Source: GCA-002712965 sp913048525
Lineage (GTDB): Bacteria; Chloroflexota; Dehalococcoidia; Lucifugimonadales; UBA826
Direction of reading: 5' to 3'
Assembly (NCBI GenBank): GCA_913048525.1
Contig: CAJWWP010000020.1
Span: 1 to 31,775, forward strand
DNA length: 31,775 nt
Shown here: one piece after another, positions 24,975 to 31,775 of the stretch
Layout of the letters: the number at the start of each line of letters is the position of its first letter
Position numbering within the stretch: position 1 is the first letter of the stretch
Program-made: the position numbers and the translations under genes
Notes under the pieces: generated by a model
The model's input: only the letters and a program-made list of their open reading frames with translations
What the model was told of the DNA's origin: nothing
Databases searched by the model: none

Positions 24975-25391
24975 CTATTGAGCCAAGAGCGGTAGGAGCC
25001 ATCCAAGGCACAATATTGTACTCGCCCCGGTAATCAGGAATAAGCGTTTAAAGATTGGGAAAATGATTGTTCCTGCTATTGTAAAAAGAAAAACTATGGC
25101 TCCAAGTGAGAGAGAATATAGGATATTCGGCGTTGCTAGAACCGAACCAGGTTTAGTCTGCTCAAGGAAGGCAAAAATAAATGCGCACAGAACTCCAACT
25201 CCTGCGAATGTTGGATTGACCACGATAATCGTGCCAAATATCAAACGGGATGGATTTTGCGTCTCACGTAATCTTTGTAGGAAACTATTTCCCTTCCTAT
25301 ACAACAAAAATAGTTCCAAACAGAAAAAAGAAATGAAAATAGAGGCTAGCAAAAGCCCCAGAGCCATTCCAAGTACCAGATAATCAATCAT
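24975..25391 (-). CDS. Hypothetical four-helix membrane protein
   Basis: Four hydrophobic segments (about 2-27, 50-75, 83-107 and 113-136) leave little soluble sequence in 138 residues. No family is recognised. The ATG overlaps the ispE stop by four bases (ATGA), so it is translated with ispE. A role near isoprenoid or envelope metabolism would be guesswork from position alone. Confidence 0.7.
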   Translation of the reverse strand: MIDYLVLGMALGLLLASIFISFFCLELFLLYRKGNSFLQRLRETQNPSRLIFGTIIVVNPTFAGVGVLCAFIFAFLEQTKPGSVLATPNILYSLSLGAIVFLFTIAGTIIFPIFKRLFLITGASTILCLGWLLPLLAQ

Positions 25392-26278
25392 ATTGATGCT
25401 GGGCCGTCGAACACAGGTTCAGCTACATAAGCGTCAAGGCCATATTTTAGTTGCAACAGAAGTTGCATCGCTCTGGCAGATTCATGGGAGTTCACGATTC
25501 CGTAAACTGTCGGGCCAGACCCTGCTAAATGTGGTTCTCTCACTCCGACGGCATGCATAGCGTCAAATGCCAATGCTACAGCTCTATACTTGGTTACAGC
25601 GACACGATCAAAAGCATTGAATAGAAATTCCTCAGGAAAGTCCCCTCCCCCATTGACGCGGGCCTCGATTTTCCGACTGAGCCCACCAGAAGTAAAATCT
25701 GAATCCTCGAGAAGCGAATACATCGTCGCCGTTTTACAAGGAATCGTGATTTCTGGAACGCATAATACAAACCATGTTTGAGGGATTCGTGACATAGCCC
25801 TGACAATTTCACCTCTTCCTTGGACATAGGCTGTGCCACCATTAAGGAAAAAAGGTACATCCGAACCCAATGAACCAGCAAGGCTAGAAATATCTGCCTT
25901 ATTAAGGGTAATACCCCACAGACTGGATAGAATTGCGAGTACAGTGGCAGCGTCAGAACTTCCTCCCCCAAGCCCGCTGGATACCGGGAGTTTTTTACGA
26001 ACTTTGATCATTGCCCCTTCGGATATCTCCGCATGGGTTCTTAGCAGCGTCGCGGCCCGTAAGGCCAAATCAGATTCTGGCTCCAAAACATACCCTGACT
26101 GATCCAGGTAAAGATCAGAGTCATGTCCTACAGTAACTTCGTCGGATAGTGAAATGGTTTGCATGATGCTATTTATCTCATGAAATCCATCCGTTCTGCG
26201 AGCTGTAACCTCAAGGGTAAGGTTGATTTTTCCAAAGGCTTTGGCTGACAGGGAGGATTTTGCCGAATCTTTCATCAT
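25388..26278 (-). CDS. ispE: 4-diphosphocytidyl-2-C-methyl-D-erythritol kinase
   Basis: IspE phosphorylates CDP-ME in the non-mevalonate (MEP) isoprenoid pathway. GHMP-kinase motifs are KAFGKINLTLEVTARRTDGFHE near the N-terminus, the ATP loop PVSSGLGGGSSDAAT and GSGPTVYGIV in the C-terminal domain. Length 296 is typical. The gene starts 9 bases after rsmA, a common bacterial pairing (rsmA-ispE), and its stop overlaps the following membrane protein start. The presence of IspE implies an MEP rather than a mevalonate route. Confidence 0.96.
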   Translation of the reverse strand: MMKDSAKSSLSAKAFGKINLTLEVTARRTDGFHEINSIMQTISLSDEVTVGHDSDLYLDQSGYVLEPESDLALRAATLLRTHAEISEGAMIKVRKKLPVSSGLGGGSSDAATVLAILSSLWGITLNKADISSLAGSLGSDVPFFLNGGTAYVQGRGEIVRAMSRIPQTWFVLCVPEITIPCKTATMYSLLEDSDFTSGGLSRKIEARVNGGGDFPEEFLFNAFDRVAVTKYRAVALAFDAMHAVGVREPHLAGSGPTVYGIVNSHESARAMQLLLQLKYGLDAYVAEPVFDGPASI

Positions 26279-26287
26279 ACAAATAAC

Positions 26288-27115
26288 CTAACTGGCTTTG
26301 TGCGACATAGGGATAAGGTTCAACATTTTAGCCCCTTCGAAAAGGCTCTGAAATTCCACTAGGCTTAACGTTCCCGGTCTTCTCATGGGTTCAATTCCGT
26401 TTTTATCGAGCAAATCACGAGTAGCTGTGGAATCGATTTCAAGGCCCATACTGAGGGAATTATGGATTTGCTTGCGTGGGGAACGAAAAACTGCAGCTAC
26501 AAACTGGAAATAGAATTCACTCTCTTCAAAGAGCACAAAAGGCTCCTCCAGTTTGTTCAGCCTAATAACAGCGGATGTGACTTTAGGTTTAGGGCGAAAA
26601 GAATGTGGTTTAACGGTAAAAAGAAACTTCCCCGACACAAAAGCCCCAAGAAAAGAGCTTAGAATGGTTGCCTTACCTTCCAGGGGGACAATATTCCTAG
26701 CGACCTCTCTTTGAAGCATCACTACGGAATATACAGGTGGATTCGGTCCAGACAAAAAATTGCGCAGAATTTTTGTTCCCACGTTGTATGGAAGGTTGGC
26801 AATTAGGCCATAGCTTTCATCTTCCCGGTAAAAATCAAATCCGCACCGTTTGGAGGCATCTTCATGAATGACTGTGACATCCGGTACTTCCATGAACTTC
26901 TTAAGAGGTCCATCAACGAGACGTTTGTCTATTTCAACGGCCTTGACAATAGCACCTGAATCTAGAAGACCTTGGGTAAGATGACCCTTTCCAGGGCCAA
27001 TTTCAAGAACCCGCTCACCAGGGTTAAATTTAGCGCTTTTAACAATTCGCCGAACTATTGCAACATCGTGCAAAAAATGTTGCCCTAGTGCCTTTGTTGG
27101 ATGATGTTTATTCAT
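26288..27115 (-). CDS. rsmA: 16S rRNA (A1518/A1519) dimethyltransferase RsmA
   Basis: RsmA (KsgA) dimethylates two adenines near the 16S 3' end during late 30S assembly. The N-terminal KALGQHFLHD, SAM motif VLEIGPGKGHLTQGLL, VHEDASKR-like acidic loop and catalytic ANLPYNVGTKILRNF are all present. I chose the ATG at 27115, giving 275 residues starting MNKHHPTKALGQHFL, as in the family. The frame stays open to a TTG at 27202, but that extension lies inside the SRP RNA gene. ispE follows 9 bases downstream. Confidence 0.96.
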   Translation of the reverse strand: MNKHHPTKALGQHFLHDVAIVRRIVKSAKFNPGERVLEIGPGKGHLTQGLLDSGAIVKAVEIDKRLVDGPLKKFMEVPDVTVIHEDASKRCGFDFYREDESYGLIANLPYNVGTKILRNFLSGPNPPVYSVVMLQREVARNIVPLEGKATILSSFLGAFVSGKFLFTVKPHSFRPKPKVTSAVIRLNKLEEPFVLFEESEFYFQFVAAVFRSPRKQIHNSLSMGLEIDSTATRDLLDKNGIEPMRRPGTLSLVEFQSLFEGAKMLNLIPMSHKAS

Positions 27116-27176
27116 GAAGATCAATAATGCTTTGTTGAGAAGACGCTCATTTTTAGCAAAATAATTCTCTGAAAAC

Positions 27177-27446
27177 GGATCGTGCACCTCTCGTCGAACC
27201 AAGGAATCAACATACCAAGATAAATCTGCTCAAACCAGGTAATCCTGCAACACCCGAAAGGCACTGCTTACCGCTGCTTTCTTTCGAACCTGACGGGATT
27301 CACAGACTTTCGCCGCGCAGGACCCGGCTCTCAATACAGACTCCTCTTACCAGAGGAAGACTCACTCAGCCCTCGGATTGGAATTAAGCCCCGTTGGAGC
27401 GGATTACGAGTTGAGGGCACCGCTAACTCCCCGCCTAGCACGACCC
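27177..27446 (-). ncRNA. ffs: Signal recognition particle RNA, large type with Alu domain
   Basis: On the minus strand the RNA starts GGGTCGTGCTAGGCGGGG and ends GAGGTGCACGATCC. The ends pair as GGGTCGTGC/GCACGATCC. The Alu-domain block GGGGAGTTAGCGGTGCCC and the downstream AATCCGCTCC match the Bacillus-type scRNA. The S-domain core reads GTCAGGTTCGAAAGAAAGCAGC: the conserved GNRA-type loop is GAAA, closed by TTC/GAA where E. coli has TCC/GGA, a compensated change. The length of about 270 fits the large bacterial SRP RNA. It lies between tRNA-Leu and rsmA and has its own promoter. Confidence 0.93.
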
Positions 27447-27452
27447 GAAATC

Positions 27453-27481
27453 ATAGTAGGGCAGCCCTAAAAGCCTGTCAA
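27453..27481 (-). promoter_or_regulatory. Consensus promoter for the SRP RNA
   Basis: On the minus strand TTGACA (27481-27476) and TACTAT (27458-27453) are spaced 17 bases apart. The predicted start, seven bases on, is exactly the first base of the SRP terminal helix (27446). It sits between tRNA-Leu and the RNA, so the SRP RNA can be made independently. Confidence 0.85.
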
Positions 27482-27495
27482 CGGATTTTTATACA

Positions 27496-27577
27496 TGGGG
27501 AAGGGGAGACTCGAACTCCCACGCCTCGCGGCACATGATCCTAAGTCATGCTCGTCTACCAATTCCGACACTTCCCC
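27496..27577 (-). tRNA. tRNA-Leu (anticodon UAG)
   Basis: The minus strand gives acceptor GGGGAAG pairing with CTTCCCC, a D arm with GGTAGACGAG, an anticodon stem CATGA/TCATG with loop CTTAGGA (anticodon TAG) and a short class II variable arm. The T arm contains GTTCGAGTC. The discriminator is A and CCA is not encoded. The SRP RNA follows on the same strand. Confidence 0.96.
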
Positions 27578-27586
27578 ATTGCAGAG

Positions 27587-27592
27587 ATTATA
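27587..27592 (-). promoter_or_regulatory. -10 box TATAAT upstream of tRNA-Leu
   Basis: A perfect TATAAT on the minus strand lies 9 bases upstream of the tRNA-Leu 5' end, so transcription would start almost at the mature end. No convincing -35 box is seen at the right distance. The rest of the stretch from 27593 to 27760 shows no gene. Confidence 0.45.
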
Positions 27593-27760
27593 AAAGACAT
27601 CCGTTTCCTTCGCATTAAACCGGGAAAAATAAGCTTTAAAACGAGTAACAGAAATCTGTAGAATTACCGGCGTCCATTAACTTGAAGGAGGATTTAAGCT
27701 ATCTGTTTTGGCATGCAGGGACTACTTTCACTAGGTAACAAAACGATTATCCTGCTGACA

Positions 27761-28546
27761 CTAAACCCATTCGTTCTCTTCCAGAAATGTTTGAACGATA
27801 CGATTAAACGTTTCTGGTTTCTCATAATAACTGGAGTGCCCTGATTCTTTGATCGATTTAAACTCAGAATGAGGAATAAGCTCAGCTGCAATCCGGATGG
27901 TTTTCGGGTGTACCAGAATATCGTCCTCTCCAGTGATAAACAAAGTTGGGATACTCAGCTTATTAAATTTCTGATGAGTTGAACGACCTATAAGATGTTT
28001 TGGAACCTCTAGAAAATCTGACTCATGTGGCGGATTTGACCTCATTATCTGCCTATACAGAAAACTTTTTTCTTGCTCTTTTTTGACAAATTGAGGTGAT
28101 AAAGCTCTAACTGCACCTACCGGATGATATGGTGGTTTAGATTTATGAATCTCTCGCACCCTTCTAGCTTCTTCATTATCGGACCCACCATTACTTCCGG
28201 ACAACACGAGTGCTGAAACTCTCTCTGGGTTTCTTAGAGCAAACATGGATGCTGAGCGACCACCCATTGAGTGGGCCACAATAGCCACTTTTTGGAAATC
28301 GAGATGATCAAGTAGGCCTCTTAAGTCAGCAGCAAAAGCCCCGCGACCTAGTGGGGGAATCTCATCGTTCGTTTTTCCAAAACTTCTATGGTCATAGAGA
28401 ACGCATGTGTAAGATCTGGAGAAGTACGGTACCTGCTGCCACCACGATAAGTGATTTCCACCAGAACCATGGGCAAAAATAACAGGAGGTCCCGTTCCAT
28501 GAGTTTCATAATAGATTTCAATATTATTTACAGAAGCGTATGGCAA
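27761..28546 (-). CDS. Alpha/beta-fold hydrolase
   Basis: This 261-residue protein has the oxyanion region FAHGSGGNHLSWW, the nucleophile elbow VAHSMGG with Ser93, an acid in TGEDDILVHP and the catalytic His in KESGHSSYYEKP. Such proteins act as esterases, lactonases or C-C hydrolases; substrate is not predictable. The start is TTG at 28546, with GGAG nine bases upstream, inside the stop region of the DCC gene. The two genes are 6 bases apart and likely co-transcribed. Confidence 0.9.
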   Translation of the reverse strand: MPYASVNNIEIYYETHGTGPPVIFAHGSGGNHLSWWQQVPYFSRSYTCVLYDHRSFGKTNDEIPPLGRGAFAADLRGLLDHLDFQKVAIVAHSMGGRSASMFALRNPERVSALVLSGSNGGSDNEEARRVREIHKSKPPYHPVGAVRALSPQFVKKEQEKSFLYRQIMRSNPPHESDFLEVPKHLIGRSTHQKFNKLSIPTLFITGEDDILVHPKTIRIAAELIPHSEFKSIKESGHSSYYEKPETFNRIVQTFLEENEWV

Positions 28547-28552
28547 TGAAAA

Positions 28553-28975
28553 CTACTCCAAGAAACGATCAGCATCAGATTCCGTTGGTATACGACATTG
28601 AATAGTTTTGCCAAACCACTTGTAACGTCGCGTGGCTACAAATTGGTAACAAAAATCTCTAATCACACCTGGAACCAAGTAAAGAAATCTTGCAAGCTTA
28701 TAACCACTCCCCAGTTTTATCAGAATGGCGATCATTGCGTCGGATTTTATCCTTAGCCTATTTTTATCAATAAATATAAGACGGATTTCTCCCGTCTGGA
28801 GTGAGGGTTCAATTCCTGCGGTGTGTATTAATCTTTGTCCTAGAGAAGACTGGGCAGTTAGAAATTTAAAGGAATGGTCGATATCTTTTTTGATCAAGAA
28901 ATCTACCAGTGAATTGCATAGTACACATACTCCGTCAAAAATAATCACGTTATTAAGATCATGACTCTGGTTCAT
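28553..28975 (-). CDS. DCC-family (DUF393) thiol-disulfide oxidoreductase-like protein
   Basis: The protein opens IIFDGVCVLCNSLVDFLIKK, the DxxCxxC motif that names the family, followed by FKFLTAQSSLGQRL and the late YQFVATRRYKWFG. The family is thioredoxin-like and thought to act on thiols, with no defined partner. I chose ATG at 28975 because GGGA lies six bases before it; a GTG at 28987 is also in frame. It precedes the alpha/beta hydrolase in a two-gene unit. Confidence 0.88.
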   Translation of the reverse strand: MNQSHDLNNVIIFDGVCVLCNSLVDFLIKKDIDHSFKFLTAQSSLGQRLIHTAGIEPSLQTGEIRLIFIDKNRLRIKSDAMIAILIKLGSGYKLARFLYLVPGVIRDFCYQFVATRRYKWFGKTIQCRIPTESDADRFLE

Positions 28976-29005
28976 AGTATGTCCCACATCTAATCTAAAT
29001 TGACA

Positions 29006-30238
29006 CTAGAAAAATACCGGCTGCGACTCTAGAGGGACTAGATGGCCCTTCTTAAAGACCATATTCAGGTCTCGAAGGTTATTTACATCCTCAAGTGGAT
29101 TGGAATTTAGAACTACGATATCAGCGTACTTACCGGGTTCCAATGTGCCGTATTGGTCATCAACTAGACAGACTTCAGCGGAAGTTAGGGTGGCCGCAGT
29201 AATTGCTTGATGCGCCGTCATTCCACATTTAACCATCATCGCCACTTCTAGCAAGGCGCCAAAGGGAAGATCTAGATCAGATCCGCATGCTATTTTAACC
29301 CCAGCTTCTATTGCCTTACGAAATCCTTCGGCATGTCCTTCGGCCGCATCTATGGCCCTTAGTCTGTATTCTTCGTCAATGGGATTGCTTTCAGCCCAGT
29401 TATGTTCAAAATCGTTGTCGGCATAGGTGGTTCCCCTGTTCATATGGGTCAAACTTAAGGTAGGAACAAAGAATGTGTTAGAAGCAGCGAGTAATTCTAC
29501 GCATTCGTCGTCCAACATATATCCGTGTTCTAAGGTATGAGCACCGTAATTGATCGCTTTAATTATTCCGTCTTTCCCGCCTGCGTGTGCAACAACTTTA
29601 AAGCCTCTTTGTGAACATAAATCAAATGCCGCTTTCATTTCGTCGTCCATGGGAAATGTGTTTGGCATTTTGTCCCAAGCAGGACCCATTACACCTCCTG
29701 TCAAATTTAGCTTAATGAAATCGACACCATGCTTCATCTGTTCGCGGATGACTTTTCGGTATTCAGTAACTCCGTCAACTTCCAACGCACAACTACTTTT
29801 TAGAAAGTGTCCTGCTGTCGTTGTTATAAACCAGCCGCATGTGTACAAATCCGGCCCCAAAACAGCTCCGGAATTGAAAAAATTCCTCCAAGCAACGTCA
29901 ATGAATTCCTTTTCACCAACAACTCGGAGTGAGGTTATTCCCAACTTAAGAGCCTCACGGCAGTTAATGCCGGCTCTGATAGTCCTTTGAGAAAGCATCT
30001 CTTCTTTCGCCTCATGATCTGGAATTCCTTTTCCTATGTGGGTATGGACATCCCAGAGTCCAGGGGTTGCGTATTTCCCTTTCAAATCAAAGACATAATC
30101 AGCCCTCTGCAAATCTGATTCTTGAAGAGAAATATCGATGATGCGTCCAGATTGAACAAAAATATTTCCACTTCTAGGTTCGGGGTTTAAAGCATCAATG
30201 ATTTGTGCGTTGGTTAAGACATGTATCTGGTTTGACAT
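29006..30238 (-). CDS. Amidohydrolase-superfamily protein (imidazolonepropionase/prolidase-like)
   Basis: This 410-residue metal-dependent hydrolase has ligands in WDVHTHIG (His65, His67), a candidate carbamylated Lys176 in FIKLNLTGG, VVAHAGG (His218), HTLEHG (His238) and CGSDLD (Asp321). The C-terminal GTLEPGKYADIVVL is typical of this superfamily's small beta domain. Relatives include dipeptidases and cyclic-amide hydrolases, so an amide or peptide-like substrate is likely. The ATG at 30238 has AGGGA close upstream. It diverges from a flavin oxidoreductase across a 220-base intergenic region. Confidence 0.9.
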   Translation of the reverse strand: MSNQIHVLTNAQIIDALNPEPRSGNIFVQSGRIIDISLQESDLQRADYVFDLKGKYATPGLWDVHTHIGKGIPDHEAKEEMLSQRTIRAGINCREALKLGITSLRVVGEKEFIDVAWRNFFNSGAVLGPDLYTCGWFITTTAGHFLKSSCALEVDGVTEYRKVIREQMKHGVDFIKLNLTGGVMGPAWDKMPNTFPMDDEMKAAFDLCSQRGFKVVAHAGGKDGIIKAINYGAHTLEHGYMLDDECVELLAASNTFFVPTLSLTHMNRGTTYADNDFEHNWAESNPIDEEYRLRAIDAAEGHAEGFRKAIEAGVKIACGSDLDLPFGALLEVAMMVKCGMTAHQAITAATLTSAEVCLVDDQYGTLEPGKYADIVVLNSNPLEDVNNLRDLNMVFKKGHLVPLESQPVFF

Positions 30239-30375
30239 AATCCCTACACTATCCTTATGTATTATTTAAGCCTAATGGATCGCACATGACACAGGAGCCA
30301 GTTGGTTCAATTATATGGTTTAACCTGCCAGGATTACCTAACTCATTCCTTGAAAGTCTGCCTAGCATGGATCAC

Positions 30376-30396
30376 TGTAAATAGAAAAAATTTACA
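30376..30396. repeat. 21-bp perfect palindrome TGTAAAT-N7-ATTTACA
   Basis: Two 7-base arms (30376-30382 and 30390-30396) are perfect inverted repeats around a 7-base centre. The site is in the 220-base gap between the divergent amidohydrolase and flavoprotein genes, about 70 bases before the latter. The size and symmetry suit a dimeric repressor operator. The rest of 30239-30458 shows no convincing promoter or gene. Confidence 0.4.
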
Positions 30397-30464
30397 AGAC
30401 CGCGCCCGAATTCCACTAACGGCTCTCACATCAATTATAGTATTTTCTAAGTTGAGGATTGAAT

Positions 30465-31634
30465 ATGAAAACAACATGTGAGGCTATAGTTATCGGTGGG
30501 GGGGTAATGGGTGCGAGCATTTTATCGAATCTTGCCGCCGCGGGAGTTACTAATACGATTTTGTTGGAAAAATCGACTATTGGTGCCGGATCCACTGGGA
30601 GATCATCCGGAGCAATAAGAATGCATTATTCCACCCAAGTTAATGCCTCTTTGGCTCACGAGAGCCTGAAAGTATTCGCCAATTTTTCTGACCTGGTCGG
30701 AGGGGATGTTGGTTTTGTAAACACCGGATATATGGTCTTTGCTCCCCCGGAAGCTACACAGGGCTTTCGGGAAAATATATCTATGCAGCAGTCAGTAGGA
30801 ATATCAACAAGGGAGATTGACCACGATGAGGCGGCAGAACTAGCCCCAGCTTTCAAGATAGTGGAAGGAGAACAGGTCGCATGGGAAAAAGATTCCGGAC
30901 ATGCTGATCCTTCCGCTACAGCACTTGCCTACATAAATCACGCCAGGGCGTGTGGTGCAACCATATATCTCGACACCCCCGTGATAGACATCAAAATTTC
31001 TGAATCTGGGTCTCACGAGGTGAAAACTGAAAAAGCCTGTTTCGAGTCAAACACGGTGATCATAGCTACAGGACCTTGGACTAGCGGCATCTTAGAAAAG
31101 GTCGGTATTTCCCTACCACTACTACCAACTAGGCATGAGGTGTTTTTAATAAAAAGGAATCAAACTAAACACCCGACTCATCCTGGGGGAGGAGATATGA
31201 CAAACCTCATATATTTTCGACCGGAAGGTCATGATTTAACATTGGTCGGAAATGGGAATCACGAGGAGACAGCAAACCCCGATTCCTACAATCAAAAATA
31301 CAGCCTTTCCTATGCCGCAGAAGTATGGACTCGCTTAACCAAGCGAATACCATCTCTGGCCGACGCCGAGCTATTTACCGGGTACTCCGGGTTATATACA
31401 ACAACACCCGACTTGCACCCCATTATTGACTCCGTAGACGGTATAGATGGCCTGTTTGTCTGCTCCGGGTTTAGTGGACATGGATTCAAACTTGCTCCGG
31501 CCGTGGGCACGGTTATGGCCGAGCTCATCACACAGGGGGAATCCACTACCGTGGATATAGCTCCACTAAAGATGAATCGATTTGCAAATGGCACGCTCAA
31601 CACAACGAAATATTCGTTCAAAGTGATTGCCTAA
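30465..31634 (+). CDS. FAD-dependent oxidoreductase of the DAO family
   Basis: The N-terminal FAD-binding Rossmann motif is IVIGGGVMGASILSNLAAAG, followed by GAGSTGRSSGAIRMHYSTQ and a C-terminal GLFVCSGFSGHGFKLAPAVG, the layout of sarcosine-oxidase beta/glycine-oxidase-like enzymes. The 389 residues match single-subunit members. Such enzymes oxidise secondary or primary amines, including sarcosine and D-amino acids. The ATG at 30465 is preceded by GAGG; a TTG at 30459 is also in frame. It diverges from an amidohydrolase and converges on a Gfo/Idh/MocA-like gene, forming a plausible catabolic cluster. Confidence 0.92.
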   Translation: MKTTCEAIVIGGGVMGASILSNLAAAGVTNTILLEKSTIGAGSTGRSSGAIRMHYSTQVNASLAHESLKVFANFSDLVGGDVGFVNTGYMVFAPPEATQGFRENISMQQSVGISTREIDHDEAAELAPAFKIVEGEQVAWEKDSGHADPSATALAYINHARACGATIYLDTPVIDIKISESGSHEVKTEKACFESNTVIIATGPWTSGILEKVGISLPLLPTRHEVFLIKRNQTKHPTHPGGGDMTNLIYFRPEGHDLTLVGNGNHEETANPDSYNQKYSLSYAAEVWTRLTKRIPSLADAELFTGYSGLYTTTPDLHPIIDSVDGIDGLFVCSGFSGHGFKLAPAVGTVMAELITQGESTTVDIAPLKMNRFANGTLNTTKYSFKVIA

Positions 31635-31666
31635 AAGACAAGTATGTTTAGAACAATTTTATCCGG

Positions 31667-31775
31667 TTATAAATACTGAACACTCCCTGTGTCAGAAGCG
31701 TTCTGGATGGCATCGAGCAACTCATGTCTTTTTACCGCCGATTGAAAATCAGGTTTGATTCCTTCACCGCTAGAT
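31667..31775 (-). CDS. Partial C-terminus of a probable Gfo/Idh/MocA oxidoreductase
   Basis: The last 36 codons before the window edge read, on the minus strand, GIKPDFQSAVKRHELLDAI and NASDTGSVQYL followed by TAA (31669-31667). The pattern P-x-F-x2-A-x-R/K...LDAI...S...TG matches the C-terminal helix of Gfo/Idh/MocA dehydrogenases, which oxidise sugars or sugar-like alcohols with NAD(P). The start and most of the gene lie beyond the window, so the family call rests on this tail only. Confidence 0.6.
   Translation of the reverse strand, partial: SSGEGIKPDFQSAVKRHELLDAIQNASDTGSVQYL

Noticed and set aside
27194..27202. Longer rsmA start at TTG 27202
   Set aside because: It would place rsmA coding sequence inside the SRP RNA terminal region. 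The family's N-terminus starts at the ATG at 27115.
27660..27720. Plus-strand GAAGGAGGA at 27684-27692 as a ribosome site of a hidden gene
   Set aside because: No start codon lies at a workable distance, and following frames have no protein-like composition.
30286..30384. A 32-codon plus-strand ORF in the amidohydrolase-flavoprotein gap, beginning MTQEPVGSIIWF
   Set aside because: It has no Shine-Dalgarno, no recognisable composition, and its end overlaps the palindrome. A chance ORF of this size is expected in 220 bases.

Overview
The window looks like a slowly drifting bacterial chromosome of moderate, slightly AT-leaning base composition. Genes are tightly packed and switch strand every few genes. 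It carries no integrase, transposase, phage gene or CRISPR array. Housekeeping families (ArgC, ArgH, TsaD, Rpe, PheS/PheT, RsmA, IspE, MgtE) are mixed with small catabolic and hypothetical genes. A Bacillus-type large SRP RNA with an Alu domain, sigma70-like promoters and frequent TTG/GTG starts fit a Chloroflexota lineage, perhaps a marine Dehalococcoidia/SAR202 relative. That placement is inference from gene content and style and would need a marker-gene tree.

Layout. 1-1.9 kb, minus strand: tRNA-Glu, argC, endonuclease III. 2-3 kb, plus: an AcoX-type ATP-NAD-kinase-like protein. 3-6.4 kb, minus: a four-gene run of two tandem D-threonine-aldolase-fold proteins, a class I methyltransferase and a TPR protein. 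6.4-7 kb, plus: a two-helix membrane protein. 7-10.2 kb, minus: argH-rpe-tsaD, preceded by a candidate small ORF. 10.2-13.9 kb, plus: an exonuclease-helicase (DinG type) overlapping an OGG1-type 8-oxoguanine glycosylase. 14-15.1 kb, minus: an MscS channel. 15.2-22.7 kb, plus: a clear promoter, pheS-pheT, moeA, a small unknown, a branched-chain aminotransferase, a small membrane protein and a PAP2-family protein. 22.7-30.2 kb, minus: mgtE, a PHP-domain protein, a small membrane protein, ispE, rsmA, SRP RNA, tRNA-Leu, an alpha/beta hydrolase, a DCC-family protein and an amidohydrolase. 30.5-31.6 kb, plus: a DAO-type flavoprotein. The right edge holds the C-terminus of a probable Gfo/Idh/MocA oxidoreductase on the minus strand.

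How the genes fit together. Translation is the most common theme: two tRNAs, SRP RNA, pheST, tsaD and rsmA. Oxidative base repair (nth, ogg) and arginine synthesis (argC, argH) each appear twice, in separate operons.

The most unusual locus is the aldolase-fold pair. The first gene has lost the PLP lysine and both metal ligands. The second keeps the lysine but carries Gln where the metal-binding His is expected. This suggests a heteromeric or repurposed enzyme. A PAP2 protein lacking the catalytic His of motif 2, a 27-codon ORF overlapping the argH start, and an intergenic palindrome architecture seen twice are secondary points of interest.
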